Source: Dicaeum eximium
Taxonomy: Eukaryota; Chordata; Aves; Passeriformes; Dicaeidae
NCBI GenBank assembly: GCA_013396995.1
Contig: VWZP01002668.1
Location: 173,458 to 237,457, forward strand
Length of the DNA stretch: 64,000 bases
Reading direction: 5' to 3'
In this document: one piece after another, positions 21,038 to 32,800 of the stretch
Layout of the letters: every line of letters starts with the position of its first letter
Numbering within the stretch: position 1 is the stretch's first letter
Notes under the pieces: model-generated
The model's input: only the letters and a program-made list of their open reading frames with translations
Told to the model about the DNA's origin: nothing
The model's database searches: none
Made by a program: the position numbers and the translations under genes

Positions 21038-21799
21038 ATGACCCTCAGCACCGCCACGCCGGCCACCAGCGTGGCCCAGGCTTTCTTCTGCCTCCTGCTC
21101 TGCATCCCCTGGGGCAGCTCCTGCCCCCCCAGCTGCCAGTGCACGGAGCGGGCAGGGGCGAAGGCCGTGCTCTGCAGCTCCCAGCACCTGGAGGAGATCC
21201 CCAAGGACATCCCCAGAGATGTGGTGTTCCTCAAGCTGGATGCCAACAGCATAACCAGGATCCCCAACAACGCCTTCAGGCACCTGTCCCACCTGGAGGA
21301 AATCGACCTCTCCAGGAACGCCATCGAGAAGATCGACAGGGCGGCTTTCAGAGGGGTGGCGGCCGGGCTGCGGAGCCTCGACCTCTCCGGCAACCGCATC
21401 CGCAGCATTCCCAAGGAGGCCCTGCTGGCGCTCAACGCCAAGCTCCGGCTGGCCAACAACCCCTGGCACTGCGAGTGCGCCTTGCAGGAGGTGCTGTGGG
21501 AGGCGCGGCTGGACCTCGACTCCGTGCGGGACATCACCTGCCACACGGCGCCGCGGGAGGAGTACGTGGGCAAGCCGCTGCTCCAGGTGCTGGACGCCGG
21601 CGCCAACTTCTGCAGCGTGCGCCAGAGGACCACGGACGTGGCCATGTTCGTCACCATGTTCGCCTGGTTCGCCATGGTCATCGTCTACGTCATCTGCTAC
21701 GTGCGCCACAACCGGGAGGACTCCTGCAGGCACGGGGACTACCTGAGGTCGCTGCCGAGTGGCCAGGCCCACGCAGAGACCACCAGCACGGCCCTCTAG
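21038..21799 (+). CDS. LRRC3: LRRC3, leucine-rich repeat single-pass membrane protein
   Basis: Single coding exon of 253 aa (human about 257), after an acceptor AG at 20815-20816. Residues 1-28 form a signal peptide (AFFCLLLCIPWGSS). A cysteine-rich LRR N-cap (CPPSCQC) follows from 29, then three LRRs at about 63-135 (LKLDANSITRIP, IDLSRNAIEKID, LDLSGNRIRSIP). The LRR C-cap has NNPWHCECAL at 141-149 and further cysteines at 168 and 192. One membrane helix spans about 201-222, before a short tail. The ATG at 21038 has A at -3 and sits just before the signal peptide. The frame stays open upstream to the acceptor, with ATGs at 20891 and 20933, but starting there would bury the signal peptide. 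No enzymatic role is known; likely a cell-surface protein. Confidence 0.95.
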   Translation: MTLSTATPATSVAQAFFCLLLCIPWGSSCPPSCQCTERAGAKAVLCSSQHLEEIPKDIPRDVVFLKLDANSITRIPNNAFRHLSHLEEIDLSRNAIEKIDRAAFRGVAAGLRSLDLSGNRIRSIPKEALLALNAKLRLANNPWHCECALQEVLWEARLDLDSVRDITCHTAPREEYVGKPLLQVLDAGANFCSVRQRTTDVAMFVTMFAWFAMVIVYVICYVRHNREDSCRHGDYLRSLPSGQAHAETTSTAL

Positions 21800-22325
21800 G
21801 GCAGGGTTGGGTGCCAGCTTCCAGCTTCTTCCCAGGGAGCCTTCCCATGGCCACCTGGTGGGCATCCAAGCTTCTCGGCGGGACTCCCCAGCGCTTTCTT
21901 CAGACAAGTGCCACCAATGTCCCCTCCCCAGCGGCGCTGGACGCAGCGTGAGCGAACGACACGGGGGAGGGATGCCAGGGACACCCCAGGTGAGCCTGTC
22001 CATGGAGACCAGGTTCTTGGGGACAAACATCCCTGGGCAGACCCCTTTTCCCTACCAGAGCTGGGCTCTCAGGGAATGCAGCCCTAGTCACGGGCTTGTG
22101 GTTGGGAGAGAACAAGTCCCTGCCAGGGAGAGATGGGCTGTGGGGCCAGGAGGTCCCTGGGGTGCAGAGGGTCACTGCAGAGGGGTCACCCCATCCTGGC
22201 TCCAGTGAGGCATCAGCCTTGCCAAGGGCAGGACATCCTCCCCAAGGCCCTCTGCCTGCCTCCAGCAATGCGGGGAAAACTCCAAAACCTTTGTTTCCTC
22301 AATAAAGGCCTGCACTTAGGAAAAG
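21800..22325 (+). other. LRRC3: LRRC3 3' UTR with polyadenylation signal
   Basis: AATAAA at 22301-22306 (CCTCAATAAAGG) follows the LRRC3 stop by about 500 bases. The transcript probably ends near 22,320. Confidence 0.7.
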
Positions 22326-23040
22326 CCCTCAGGGTTTGTGCTGTTCTGGGAGCTGTGTCCAGGGAGGGTGGTGGTGCTCCTGGTGCTTGGGGGGCTTATC
22401 CTAATTCAATCTCTCCCAAAGCAGACCAGCCTAAATTCAATGTACCAGCACAACTCCCATTAGGTGCCATCCCCTCCCACCCTCAGCTGAATCTGCTTTG
22501 AGCAGGGACCAGCTGCCCAAATACATCTGGTCTTGCCTTATCTTGCCTTATCCTGCCCTTTCTCAGGGTTGAATTAGAGTTGCTGCTCACAGCTCAGTGA
22601 AGGAAGCAAATCAAATTCTCCCTTTTCTCACAAGGGAGAAATGGTCCTTCCTGGCAGAGCCAGCTGCAGCTGCACTGAGCAGGGAGAGGGTGCAGAGGCT
22701 CATCCTGCAGGTCTGGAGCCTGGAAAGGCTCAGGCTGTGACCCCCCAGCCCTTCTTGATGGGGCTGGCACCTCCTGAGTGCTCCCCAGTGCCAGGGTAGG
22801 TGGCCCAGCTCAGCAGGAAACCTGGCTCTGGGGAAGGCTGAGAGGTGCTCTGGGACACCCAGGTGAGGCAGTGGGTGCTGGGTGGGGGGAACAGAGGGGC
22901 ACCTTCACCCCAGCACACCCCTGTGCTCAGGGCCACCCCCTCCTCACTGGGCTACCTATGGCCGTGGACATTCAGGGGTGACTTGTTGGGAGGCCCCTGC
23001 CACGGGCAGAGCAGCTGGGCTAGCCATGTGGGAGAAAGGC
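22326..23040. other. Short convergent intergenic stretch between LRRC3 and TSPEAR
   Basis: About 700 bases with no recognisable gene. The only structure seen is a short duplicated CTTGCCTTATC near 22,533-22,555. Confidence 0.5.
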
Positions 23041-23512
23041 TGGGTGCACACAGTTTATTACAGCTCTGGTTAAGCAAAAGAGTCCCCCCAGCAGAGGTGA
23101 GGAAAAGAAAAGAGGCCCCAGTTTCACATGGAGCAATTCTGGGTTTTCCCCGTGCCCGTGGTAGCTGGATGGGTCCAAACGCAAAGCAGGTTTTCTTGGG
23201 AGTCCCTAACCCCATGCAAAGGTGCATGGGCCAGCAAGGACCAGCAGTGGCCCTCGAACACACCAACAGGTCTGTACAACACACAGGACACTTCTTGAGG
23301 GAGACCCAGCCCAGCCACGGCAGGGGAGGGTGGGCAGGCACCTGTGGCAGTGGCATGAAGGTGACATGAAGAATGGCTGCAGTGTCAAACCAGATGGTCC
23401 TCAGCAACATCACAGCCCCAGGCAGACAGAGCCAAGCCTGGACACGCCTTCTTCTCCAATTTCTCTCATGTTTTCTCCCCTCTGCTGTGCACCTGTCCCA
23501 GAAGCTCATGCT

Positions 23513-23535
23513 CTGCTCTGCTCTGCTCTGCTCTT
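23513..23535. repeat. (CTCTG)n microsatellite
   Basis: Four to five copies of CTCTG in a row within the TSPEAR 3' UTR. Confidence 0.9.
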
Positions 23536-23741
23536 CCTTCCCAAACTTTGGCCATAGCTGCTGGCAGCTCTGGGTCCCTCCTGGGACTGGAAATTGCCAA
23601 GCATCACGGTCCTGGTAAGCCAGGGGATGCACCTGGGCTCCAGGAACCTTGGGTAGGACACAGCTCTGGAGCCTGGTGGCAGAGCTTCCCCAGGAGAAAC
23701 AGCCCCCGGACAAGGCTGCAGGGAGCCCTGGAGCTCTGCCT

Positions 23742-23772
23742 TCCTCCTCTCCTCCTCCTCCTCCTCCTCCTG
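23742..23772. repeat. (CTC)n trinucleotide repeat
   Basis: CCTCCTCTCCTCCTCCTCCT-type run; on the minus strand it is a GAG run in the TSPEAR 3' UTR. Confidence 0.9.
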
Positions 23773-23862
23773 CCTTCCTGCAGAGCGTGCAGCCATTCCT
23801 GGGCTCTGTGGTCCATCTTCACCTGGATGCCCAGCTGGCCCTGGCGGTGAGCTGAGCGTGTC

Positions 23863-26800
23863 TCAGGTGGTTTTCAGCTTGAGCACCTTGGAGAGCGGCT
23901 CCTTGGCGCTGGAGTAGAACAGGTAGGAGCCCTCGGCGGTGTGGAACGCCTCCCAGTCCCTGCAGCCCACGGTGGGGAGGCGGTGGGCTGCCACAAAGCC
24001 CTCGTAGCCCTGCCACCTGCACAGGGAAGGCAATTAGCTCCTGGGGCCTGGGGTGGGCACCTGGGCAGGGCAGGGGGGCTGAGCCGTGGGGCTGGCATCT
24101 CCCACCTCCCTGCTGTGGTTCAGGGTGGGATGTCACTCACTGGGGCTTCCCATTCCTGCCTGAACACAGGGAACAATCCTATCCACCCTCCGTGGGCAGG
24201 TGCAGCAGGCTGTTCCTGCTGGAGCAGCCCCAAGGCTGCCCTGTGCAGTACCTGTAGATGATGCTGTTAACAGAGAAGGTGAAGCCATCGAAGGAGTTTG
24301 CCACCACCAGGAAGGAGTCGTCTCCCACTGAGAAGAACTCCCAGTCCAGGGCACTGGGGGTGAAACGAGCAGAGGGGCAGGTGAGATGACCCCTGTGTGG
24401 CCAGTGGAAGAGGGGCTGTGTGTCCACCCCACCCCAATCTCTGACACCCTGAGGACACACTGAAAACCCTGCTCTTCCCAGGCTGCTCTTGAAAGAAATC
24501 CACCCTCGTTCCCAAATCTAGGGTCTTCTCCCAGCTCCCACTGGGATTTGGTGCCAAGGAGCCATCACCCATCACCCTCTCCCCCACTCTCAGTCCCTGG
24601 GAGTGTGAAGCCTGCAGGAACCCTCCAGGAGACAAGCAAGTGTAGTTTTAAACTAAAAGAGGTGAGGCCCTGGCACAGGGTGCCCAGAGCAGCTGAGGCT
24701 GCCCCATCCCTGGAAGTGTCCAAGGCCAGGTTGGACAGGGCTTGGGGCAACGTGGGCTAGTGGAAGGTGTCCCTGCCCATGGCAGGGGTGGAATGAGATG
24801 GGCTTTAAGGTCCCTTCCCACCCAAACCATTCTGGGATTCTGTGAGACCTCTGGGTTGCTCAGGGAAGGACATGGACCGAGGAGCACAGGTACCTGTAGG
24901 TGAGAAGGTCCTGGAATTTAACAAACATCTGGGCCGTGATGTTCAGCTCATAGATGGAGGAGTTGATGGCATAGAAGTTGGAGGGTGCTGGCATCCCGCT
25001 ATCATAGCTGTGGCTGTTGGCAACAGCCAGAAAGACTCTGTCCCCAATGTGAAAAACCTCCCAGTCAGCTGCACCAAATGTCTGTGGGAAGGAGGCCATG
25101 AGAAGCTGGATGTGGCTGCCCTGTCTAAACACAGAGGGGGGACTGAGGAGCAGTGGCCAAGCCTTACCAGGATAGACTGGAAGAGCTGGAAAGAGCCACT
25201 GAGCCAGATGTAGATGTGTGAGTAGATCTTAGTGGACGTGCCATTGAAGGTGTTAGCTACAGCCAGGAAGGAATACGGTCCAATGGTGAAAAATTCCCAG
25301 TCGTAGGCTCCAGAGGTAGGAATGGTCTGGTTGGTTTCAAACAGCCCTGTCCTGGGGTTCCACCTGTATATCACACTGTCTATATTGTGGTTGTTCCCTG
25401 GGGGAGACACAGATGTGCACCATGAGGGAAAGAAATTCCTGGCTTGTGTAGGAAACAGGACCCAGAAACAGCGAATGTTTGCCAGCAGGTCACGAGGCTG
25501 TGTGCAAGTGCCCTGTTGCTCCTCAAGAAGTAGCCAATGAGATTCTACAGCCTCCATCCCTACCTAAAGACCCCCTCCATCCCTACCTAGTGTCTCCATT
25601 CCCAGAGCCTCCATCCCATGGAACACACCAACAGCTTGTCCCAAGTGCACAGCAGCAGCTTTGTGGCAGCCCTGGCAGAGGAGGGACAGGCAGGGGCTTT
25701 ATCCCCACACAAGCAGCACTCCTGAGGCACTGTGGCAGCATCTCAGGGTGGACAAGCTCTGCTGGCTGTCCCACAGGGCGGCCCTGGGTAGTGGGGTCAG
25801 CCCCAGCTGCGTCCCTAAGCTCCCAGCATCGGGGGTTCCCCCTGCCCTAAAGCTCCATCCAGCTCCTGGGCTCTGCTCCAGCATCTCCACCTCGTGCCTG
25901 TGTGGCTTTAAATCCCCACTGCAACATGGACTAGGGCAAAGAAAGGCTGCAGGAAGAATGGGAATGGCCACATGGAGGAGTGGCAGCTCCTGAGGGACTG
26001 ATCCTCCCTCCAAGGGAAACATCCCCAGTTTGGCTTGGCCATGATGGTTTTAACCCTGAGTGATGTGTGTGGCTGGCAAAGGAACCACACTGCCACAGGG
26101 GTAGGTCCCATCCCAGGCCTGCAGGGAGCCCTGGGGGCTGGCTACCTTCTCTGTGGTTGACCACGGCGAGGAAAGCCTCTCCCTGGATGACAAAGGCCTC
26201 CCAGTCCCTGGCGCTGTGCGTGCTGAGCCGCTGGTACGTCAGGAATTTGGCTTTCCTGCGGCTCCACTTGAATATCACTGAGAACTCCTGACCCCGCTCG
26301 TTCTGCTCAAAATTCGCCACTGCCAGGAAGATCTGGAAAAGGAAAAGCCAGGATGGTTTGGTTTTCTCCTCTCAAAGGAGCGTGGACAAGAAAACGCAAG
26401 GGGAGGTGGGATGGAGGTGGCTGGTGTGGGATGAGATGGCCCTGGCTGGGGTCCCTGGGCAGTCCCCAGGCAACACAAAGTGGGGAGAGGGACCCAGTGG
26501 TCTGTGGGGGTCTTTGTGTATGGCAGGGGCACAGCTCACAGCCAGCAGCTCTTAGACAAAGGGAAGCAGAGCTGAGCTGTCTCCATTCACACCCTCCAGC
26601 CCCAGGAATGGGGAGCATGGATGTGCAATGAACTGGGGAAGGAGGGAGGTTCAGCTGACAAACCCTTCTGAAAGGAAAGGTGGTTCAGAACAAAACAAGG
26701 CAGGTATGATAATGATAACAATGACAATAATAATAACAATTCCCTGGGACAAAACATTTTCCAGACCAAGAAAGTGTAAGAGACAAGAGTGGTGCAGCAG

Positions 26801-29800
26801 AGATGGCCAAGTGTAAGGCAGGGAGCACATCCAAGCTCTGTCATGCTGGCTCTGAGCCACTCCAGTGTCCTTCAGATGGAGCAGCAGAGATTATGCCCCA
26901 GTTTGGGCCACAAAGTGGCACAGGGCCACAGCCCACAAAGAGGAAAGGGACGTGGGGGTGTCTCCTGCCTCCTGGCCTGTACAGGATCCTGCCAGCACCA
27001 GCCTGGGGCTTTGTTCAGCCAAGGAGCAGCCGCCCCCAAGGACAGGTCCTGCTGTCTCCCCAGAGAAGGTGAGTCCCCAGCTCTGTTTGTATCAGCCAGC
27101 AGGCTGTCGGTGTCACCAAGCTGGAGGAAGAAGTTTTGCCCATCCCTCTGTCCCCTGGAGCACAGGGCTGGCAGTGGGGGAGCCCTGCAGTCACCCTGGG
27201 GACAAAGCCAGAAGAGGTCACAACAGAGGGGGAATAATCCAGGCTTCCCTGGGAGCCCTGCACAGAGCTGGCTCTCAGTGGATGGCTTTCCTGAGATTCC
27301 TACAAAGTGGTAAGTAGCTTCCCAGGGAGAGGAACCAGGCAAATCCTCTGCTCAAGCCCCAGAGTAGATTGCCCAGGGGAGGAGAGGTGGCTCCAAGGTC
27401 CTGGAATAATTTAGAACCAAGAGAGTTTAAACTGCAGCAGGTTGGACTCAGTGGGTCTCGAGAGGGACCTGCAGGCCCTGATGGCTCTTTAAGCCAGATC
27501 TCAGGTGCAGTCACCTACACTCCCTGAACCACGCCCAGGATCCAGGCTTCAGAGAAGGCAACTGCAATTTAATATACTGAAACGTGTGGGGACCTTCCTG
27601 GCTGTTGGGATCCAGGACACAGAGAATGTCTCTGTGCCTGTTTTAAGAAATTCTGACCTTCAGCAGAACACTGCTTTTAACCTTTGTCCCTGGGAAAAAT
27701 TGCCAAAACTTTGGGATGAGTTAGAGCACACAGTATGTAGCAGTAGTAGTAGTTTTTCACAGAGTGTATCACAGAGTGAAGAATTTAGGATTTTAGGATT
27801 TTAATATGAGAGTGAATAGGACACAAGATGGAGGATTTGGGGTGTTGTCCCTTCTTCCTTCTTGTCCCTTTTCAGCTCCATTTTCTCTAGTATTTGTGGT
27901 AGAAAACTACTGGTTAGTGTGAGTAGTAATGTGGAAGTTACATGTATATATTAGTAGAAGTTATTGGTAGAAAAGTAGAAACAAAGTACATGTTAGAAAA
28001 TAATTGGGTAGAACAGCTTTAAAAGACCTTGGTTTGGGGACATTTTGGCCCTCTTGGTCCATTTTGTGCCTCGCTTCCAGCACGCTAAGTCTGGTGCAGA
28101 CAGTGTGCTGAACTTAAGATAAGATAAGAATAAACAAAACCCTAAAGACCAAGAGAAAGAGTGTCCAGCTCGTTCTTCACCCCTTGGAAAAGAACTCAGC
28201 AGGGGGAACCTCCCCCAAAGGGCCCAGGGGGTTGGGTTCCCGCACTTGTCGGGACCAGAGAAAAACAAAAAACCCGACACCTGGCAGACTCACCTTCTTC
28301 CCGATGGTGAAATACTTGCAGGACTGAGCTTGGTGGGTGGGGATGTTCTGGTAGTGCACAAACTTCCCATCAGCCCACCTGTAGATGGCCGAGCCCGGCG
28401 GCGTGGCCCGGTTGGCCATGGCTGCAAACAGCCCCACCCTTGGGATGCTGAACACCTCAATGCCCATCGTCTCCGAGTTGGTCACCAGGCTCTGGTGCTC
28501 CTCCACGTAGTCCAGCCTGTGTTGGACTGGGAGCCCACAAAAAGAGAGGGATGAGGTTAAAAGCAGGTGATTTTAGCTGAGAGGGGCCCCACGAGGCTGG
28601 CTCAGTGGCACTTGCTGCTCTGCAGAGCTTTGTGGGGCAAATGAAGGTCCTGGTGCCACTGGGGGTGAAGGGCCAGACCAGGGGGTGGTGAGAAGCTGAC
28701 TGCAGCACATCCAGCCCTGCCTGCCCTCCAGCAGAGAGCTTTGGGTGTCCTTTGGGAGCAGGAAAGAACCCCAGGCCACGGATTTTGATCACTTTGATAT
28801 ATTTATCCTCAAGAGAACAAGGAGGAGATGACAGGGGGAGAGGTTGGGGAAGACTAAGACAGAATTAATGTCAGAAATTGGAGCAGAAACCTCCAGAGTG
28901 GCCCCGATGGCAGAGGGATGGGCACTGGGAGGGACAAATGGCAGAAGGGGCAGTGTTGGTGGCACCAAGGGACACAGGTCAGTCAGACCCCAGCATGAGT
29001 TCTCCTTGGGGAAACAAGGACACCGTGCCAATCCTGCTGACTTCCAGAGGCAGGGAAGGATAAGGGGTCCAGTCACTGCTAGGTCCTGTGGGGAACAAAT
29101 GGCTCATCCAAACCCACCCTGTGGGTATCAGCAGAATAAAAATGCTGGGAGAGGAGGGAAGGGAAGAACAGCTCAGTTAGGGACATATCCCATCCTCCAT
29201 GTCCTCTCCAGGAATCCTGGGAAGACAGCCTGGAGTGAGTAAGAGAGTGCCAATGGATGAAATCCATGTCATTATTGAGGAACACCCATCCAACCAGGCT
29301 CTGATTGCCTTTCCCACCTTGGTACTCCCGCTGTTTTCCTTACAAAGTGTCCCACCAGAGCCCAGATGACACTGAGACCTGTGTCTGCCACCCTCCCAAT
29401 CATCCCCAGTATTTCTGGCAGCTGATGTGTCTCTTTGTTTCCCCTTATCCACCCCACAAATGCTTCAGCACTGGGGGAGCACCCCAACACCCTGAGCAGG
29501 GCTCTCCGTGGGGTGAGCTCTCCTGCTCAGACAGGTCAGGAGCTCATCCTGCCCAGAAAATTCCCAGGAGGGACCTCAGAGGCACTTGAATCCAGAGGTG
29601 CCCTGGAAGTGTCATGGGCACTGAGAGCAAAGCAGAGCCTGGCTGAGCAGGGGAGACACAGGGGGACAGCCCAGCCCCTCACTCTGCTGCTGGCTCCCAT
29701 CCCAAAGTGGTCTCAAGGCCAATCTCAGCTCCTGCTCTGCTGCAAGGGTCTCCTTCCCTCCCAGGAGTGCCAGAGCCTGCCCAGGGGTACCTTCCAGCAT

Positions 29801-32800
29801 GGAGAGCCAGGTGCTGCCGTTGCAGAGGTACAGCCCTCGCCGGGACGCGTTGAACCAGAACTGCGCCTTCTCCTGCTTGGAGCAGCGTGGCCGGGCCCCC
29901 AGGGTCACCTTCATGTCGGTCTCTGGGCATGGGGAGGAGCCAGGAGGAGCCTCTTAGTGCACACAGTGGGGGAGCAGAGAGGCTGCCGGGGCAGCTGTCC
30001 TGGTCTCATCCTGATGATGGGCATCAGGCAGCGGGGAAAATGGAATCCCAGCACAAATCTGGGAAGCCACAGGCTGGGACAACGCTGTGGGGGGCCACTG
30101 GCACGAGGCCAGCTCTACCAAGGGACCCAGGCAGGGCCACCCCGTCTTTTCAGGGAGATTTTGGACAGGGACCCCAACACCCACACATTGAGGAACATTG
30201 GGGAACACTCTCTTCCCCTGTGCTCCGTTCCCAGCCCCGTGCAGCCCCTCCCTGGCGGAGGTGGAGCAGCAGAGCCTGTGCCGTGGGGCACTGACCGTAG
30301 GGGTATTTGAGCACCTCGTTGCTCGCTGGCTTCGCAGGGACATCCTGCAGGACACTGGGGACAGAGAGCGTTGCTACTTTGAAGTTCACGGCGCGGCATA
30401 TCCGGGGGGTGGCATCGGCTCCTGGCAGCAGGACAAGCTGTCTCAGCAAGCCCTGGGAAAGCAGGAGCAGAGCGATGGAGACCCAGTCCCACAAGATACC
30501 AGAACTACAGGTAATCCGTGCCTTGGATTTCGTGCCTGACCTCTGCTTGTTGCCCTCCCTGCTGGGATGCAGAAGTGCCCGGGATTCGTGCACACCTGGG
30601 CCGATCTACCAGGGGATGTAAGGGGAGCACTGGCCCGGGGTTTGGGGCAGCTGCCTTTCGGTGCCTCCACACAGGAAAAACCCACAGCCACCTCTGCTCC
30701 CTGCGCCGTGCCCCAAGCCCTGCCAGCGCAGGGGACTGAGGCAGGGCCCTGGCTCATCCCACAGCCAGCCACAAGCACCCCTGAGCACACCTGGGACCCC
30801 AGGACAGCCCCCACCATGGGCACCTACCGTGAACACGCCTTTCCTTCTCCGCCTGTTGCCCAGGTAGAAGCTGGCTCTCCTCACCGACAGCGAGGCTGGA
30901 AACGGTGTCTCCACCACCCTGGGCATGGGCAGAGAAGAGGCAGGGAACAATTTCGCAGCGTCTGCTGCTGGTCGGAGGAGATGCCCGTGGAGGAACATCA
31001 CCCTGCCCACCCTGCCGAGCCCCCAACCTACATGTCCTTGGGGACGCTGCAGTCCACCGTCAAGGAGAAGGACTGGCCGGAGACAGCCAGGACGAGCGTG
31101 TGCCACCGGTTGTCGGAGAGGGACACGTTGGGGAAGGTGACGCGGCTCTGCCAGCCGCCGGCGCGCTCCTGGCTCCAGAAGAGGAAGTGGAGCTTGTCGG
31201 GGGAGTAGCGCAGCCCCACCAGGACGCCGGGGCTCTCCTCCAGCATCACCGTGAAGATGTACTCGTTCCTCTGCGGGAGGACACGGGCTGGCACCTGCGG
31301 GGCCGCTCCGTGCCCGCGCCCCGCCCGCCCGGCCGCGCTCACCTTGGCGGGGCCGCGGAGCGCCCGCAGCGTGACGATGATGGAGAATTCCTCCGGGAAG
31401 CGATCGCAGTGCATGAAGAGCCGCGAGGCGGGGAAGGCCAGGGCGCGGGGACGCGAGGAGGAGAGCTGGAAGCCGCGCAGCCCCTGCACCTGGAACACCC
31501 GCATGCCCCGGGCCAGCCCCGCGGGCGGCACCGCCTCCGCCAGGATGTCCAGCGGGCGCAGGTCTGTGCCGAGAGACAGCGGAGAGTCACACGGCGGGAG
31601 GGATCCCGGCCTGGCCCCGCTGGGATGGGGTATCCCGGGCTGGCTGGGCAGCAGGACTGCCCCTGGCCCCTGCTCCAGGGCCAGAGGTGAGACTGGCTGT
31701 TCAGACACAAGGTTGGCACAAGATCTCCATCCCCGCTCACTGATGCGGCTCTGAATGCGGACACTGGAGCTGGGACCTGCCGCCAGCTTCCTGGGGATCC
31801 AGCAGCAGCCGGAGCCCCGAGAGCAGGCAGGGATCCGGCAGCACAGGCTTGCTCTCAGGGCTGCCACCCGTCCCCATGTCTGTGCACAGGGCAGTGGGGA
31901 CGGCTCTACCCCTCCAGTCCCGGTTCGGGCTCTCCCAGCCCAGCCCTAATTGCACACATGCACACACACTCTCCCAGCAGGCCCCAAAACCACTCATTAT
32001 AAATAATTACCCTCTCCCCAGAGAAGAGAACGCCGTGCCCAGCCCCAGGGCATGGCCCCGGTGAGAGCACACGGCACAACAGCAGCAGAAAGTGCCACCC
32101 CACGGGACAGGGTCCAACATCTCAGCACAGGAAGGGCTGGAGCAGCTGCGGGGACTTCTCCGACCTTCCTGGCCTTGGACTCTGTTTTTATTTTTGAATG
32201 CTTTTCTGGCAGAGAAGGGAGGTGATGCCCAAGAGATGAAGCAGCACTTGGCTGCACGAAAACATCCCTAATTCCGTTCCACCCCGCTGAGACCTGGCTT
32301 TTAGCTCCAATTTGTACTAATAAATCCGGGCTGCTGGGGCACAGCGGGAGGGCTGGGAAGGAGGGAGCTGGGAGCAAGGCTGGGCTGCGTGTCTGAATCC
32401 AAACCAGCTGGAGAAGGGAAGAGCTTCCTCCAGACATGCCTGGCCAGCCCAGTTCCAGGTGGGCAGAGCAAGGAGCAATCTGTTCATGTGGCTCCAGAGC
32501 AGGGAGATTGGTGAGGTCCTTCCCACCCTGGCAGCTGTGCCCACCCCTCTGCTGGTTTAAGCTGTTCCTAAAGCAAAGTCCTGGTGGGGGAGTTTTAACT
32601 GGAACAGCTTCTTTCAGAAATGCATCCCTCGGGCAATGGCCAGTTCCTGTTTCTCCCAGCAAAAAGTACAAGCTGAACTCAGGCTCGGATTTGCAGAGGG
32701 GTTTAGGAGCCCCCAGTTGCCCCTGAGATGGTGAGGATGGTGAGCTGGGGGAGAGCTCAGCTGGGGCTGGAGGTTGTGGGCCAGGAAGGGGCCAAGTCCT

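Larger units (their letters stand above)
23041..23862 (-). other. TSPEAR: TSPEAR 3' UTR
   Basis: TTTATT at 23054-23059 reads AATAAA on the minus strand, about 800 bases after the TSPEAR stop. No other gene is seen here. It contains a (CTCTG)n pentamer run at about 23,513-23,535 and a (CTC)n run at about 23,742-23,772. Confidence 0.6.
23863..28526 (-). other. TSPEAR: TSPEAR EAR-repeat (beta-propeller-like) region
   Basis: Exons 7-12 encode the EAR (EPTP) repeats, each about 45-50 residues. Cores seen in order: GIEVFSIPRVGLFAAMAN, CKYFTIGKK-IFLAVANF, DWEAFVIQGEAFLAVVN, DWEFFTIGPYSFLAVAN, DWEVFHIGDRVFLAVAN, DWEFFSVGDDSFLVVAN, and a final DWEAFHTAEGSYLFYSS. Seven repeats suit a seven-bladed propeller, as proposed for the LGI/TSPEAR family. 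The second repeat has Ser-Cys-Lys-Tyr where most have an aromatic-rich core. Confidence 0.85.

Noticed and set aside
20819..22030. 403-codon open frame on the minus strand
   Set aside because: Antisense shadow of the GC-rich LRRC3 coding exon; low-complexity composition and no recognisable domain.
30567..31754. Long plus-strand open frames over TSPEAR exons 2-5
   Set aside because: Antisense to well-supported TSPEAR exons with intact junctions.
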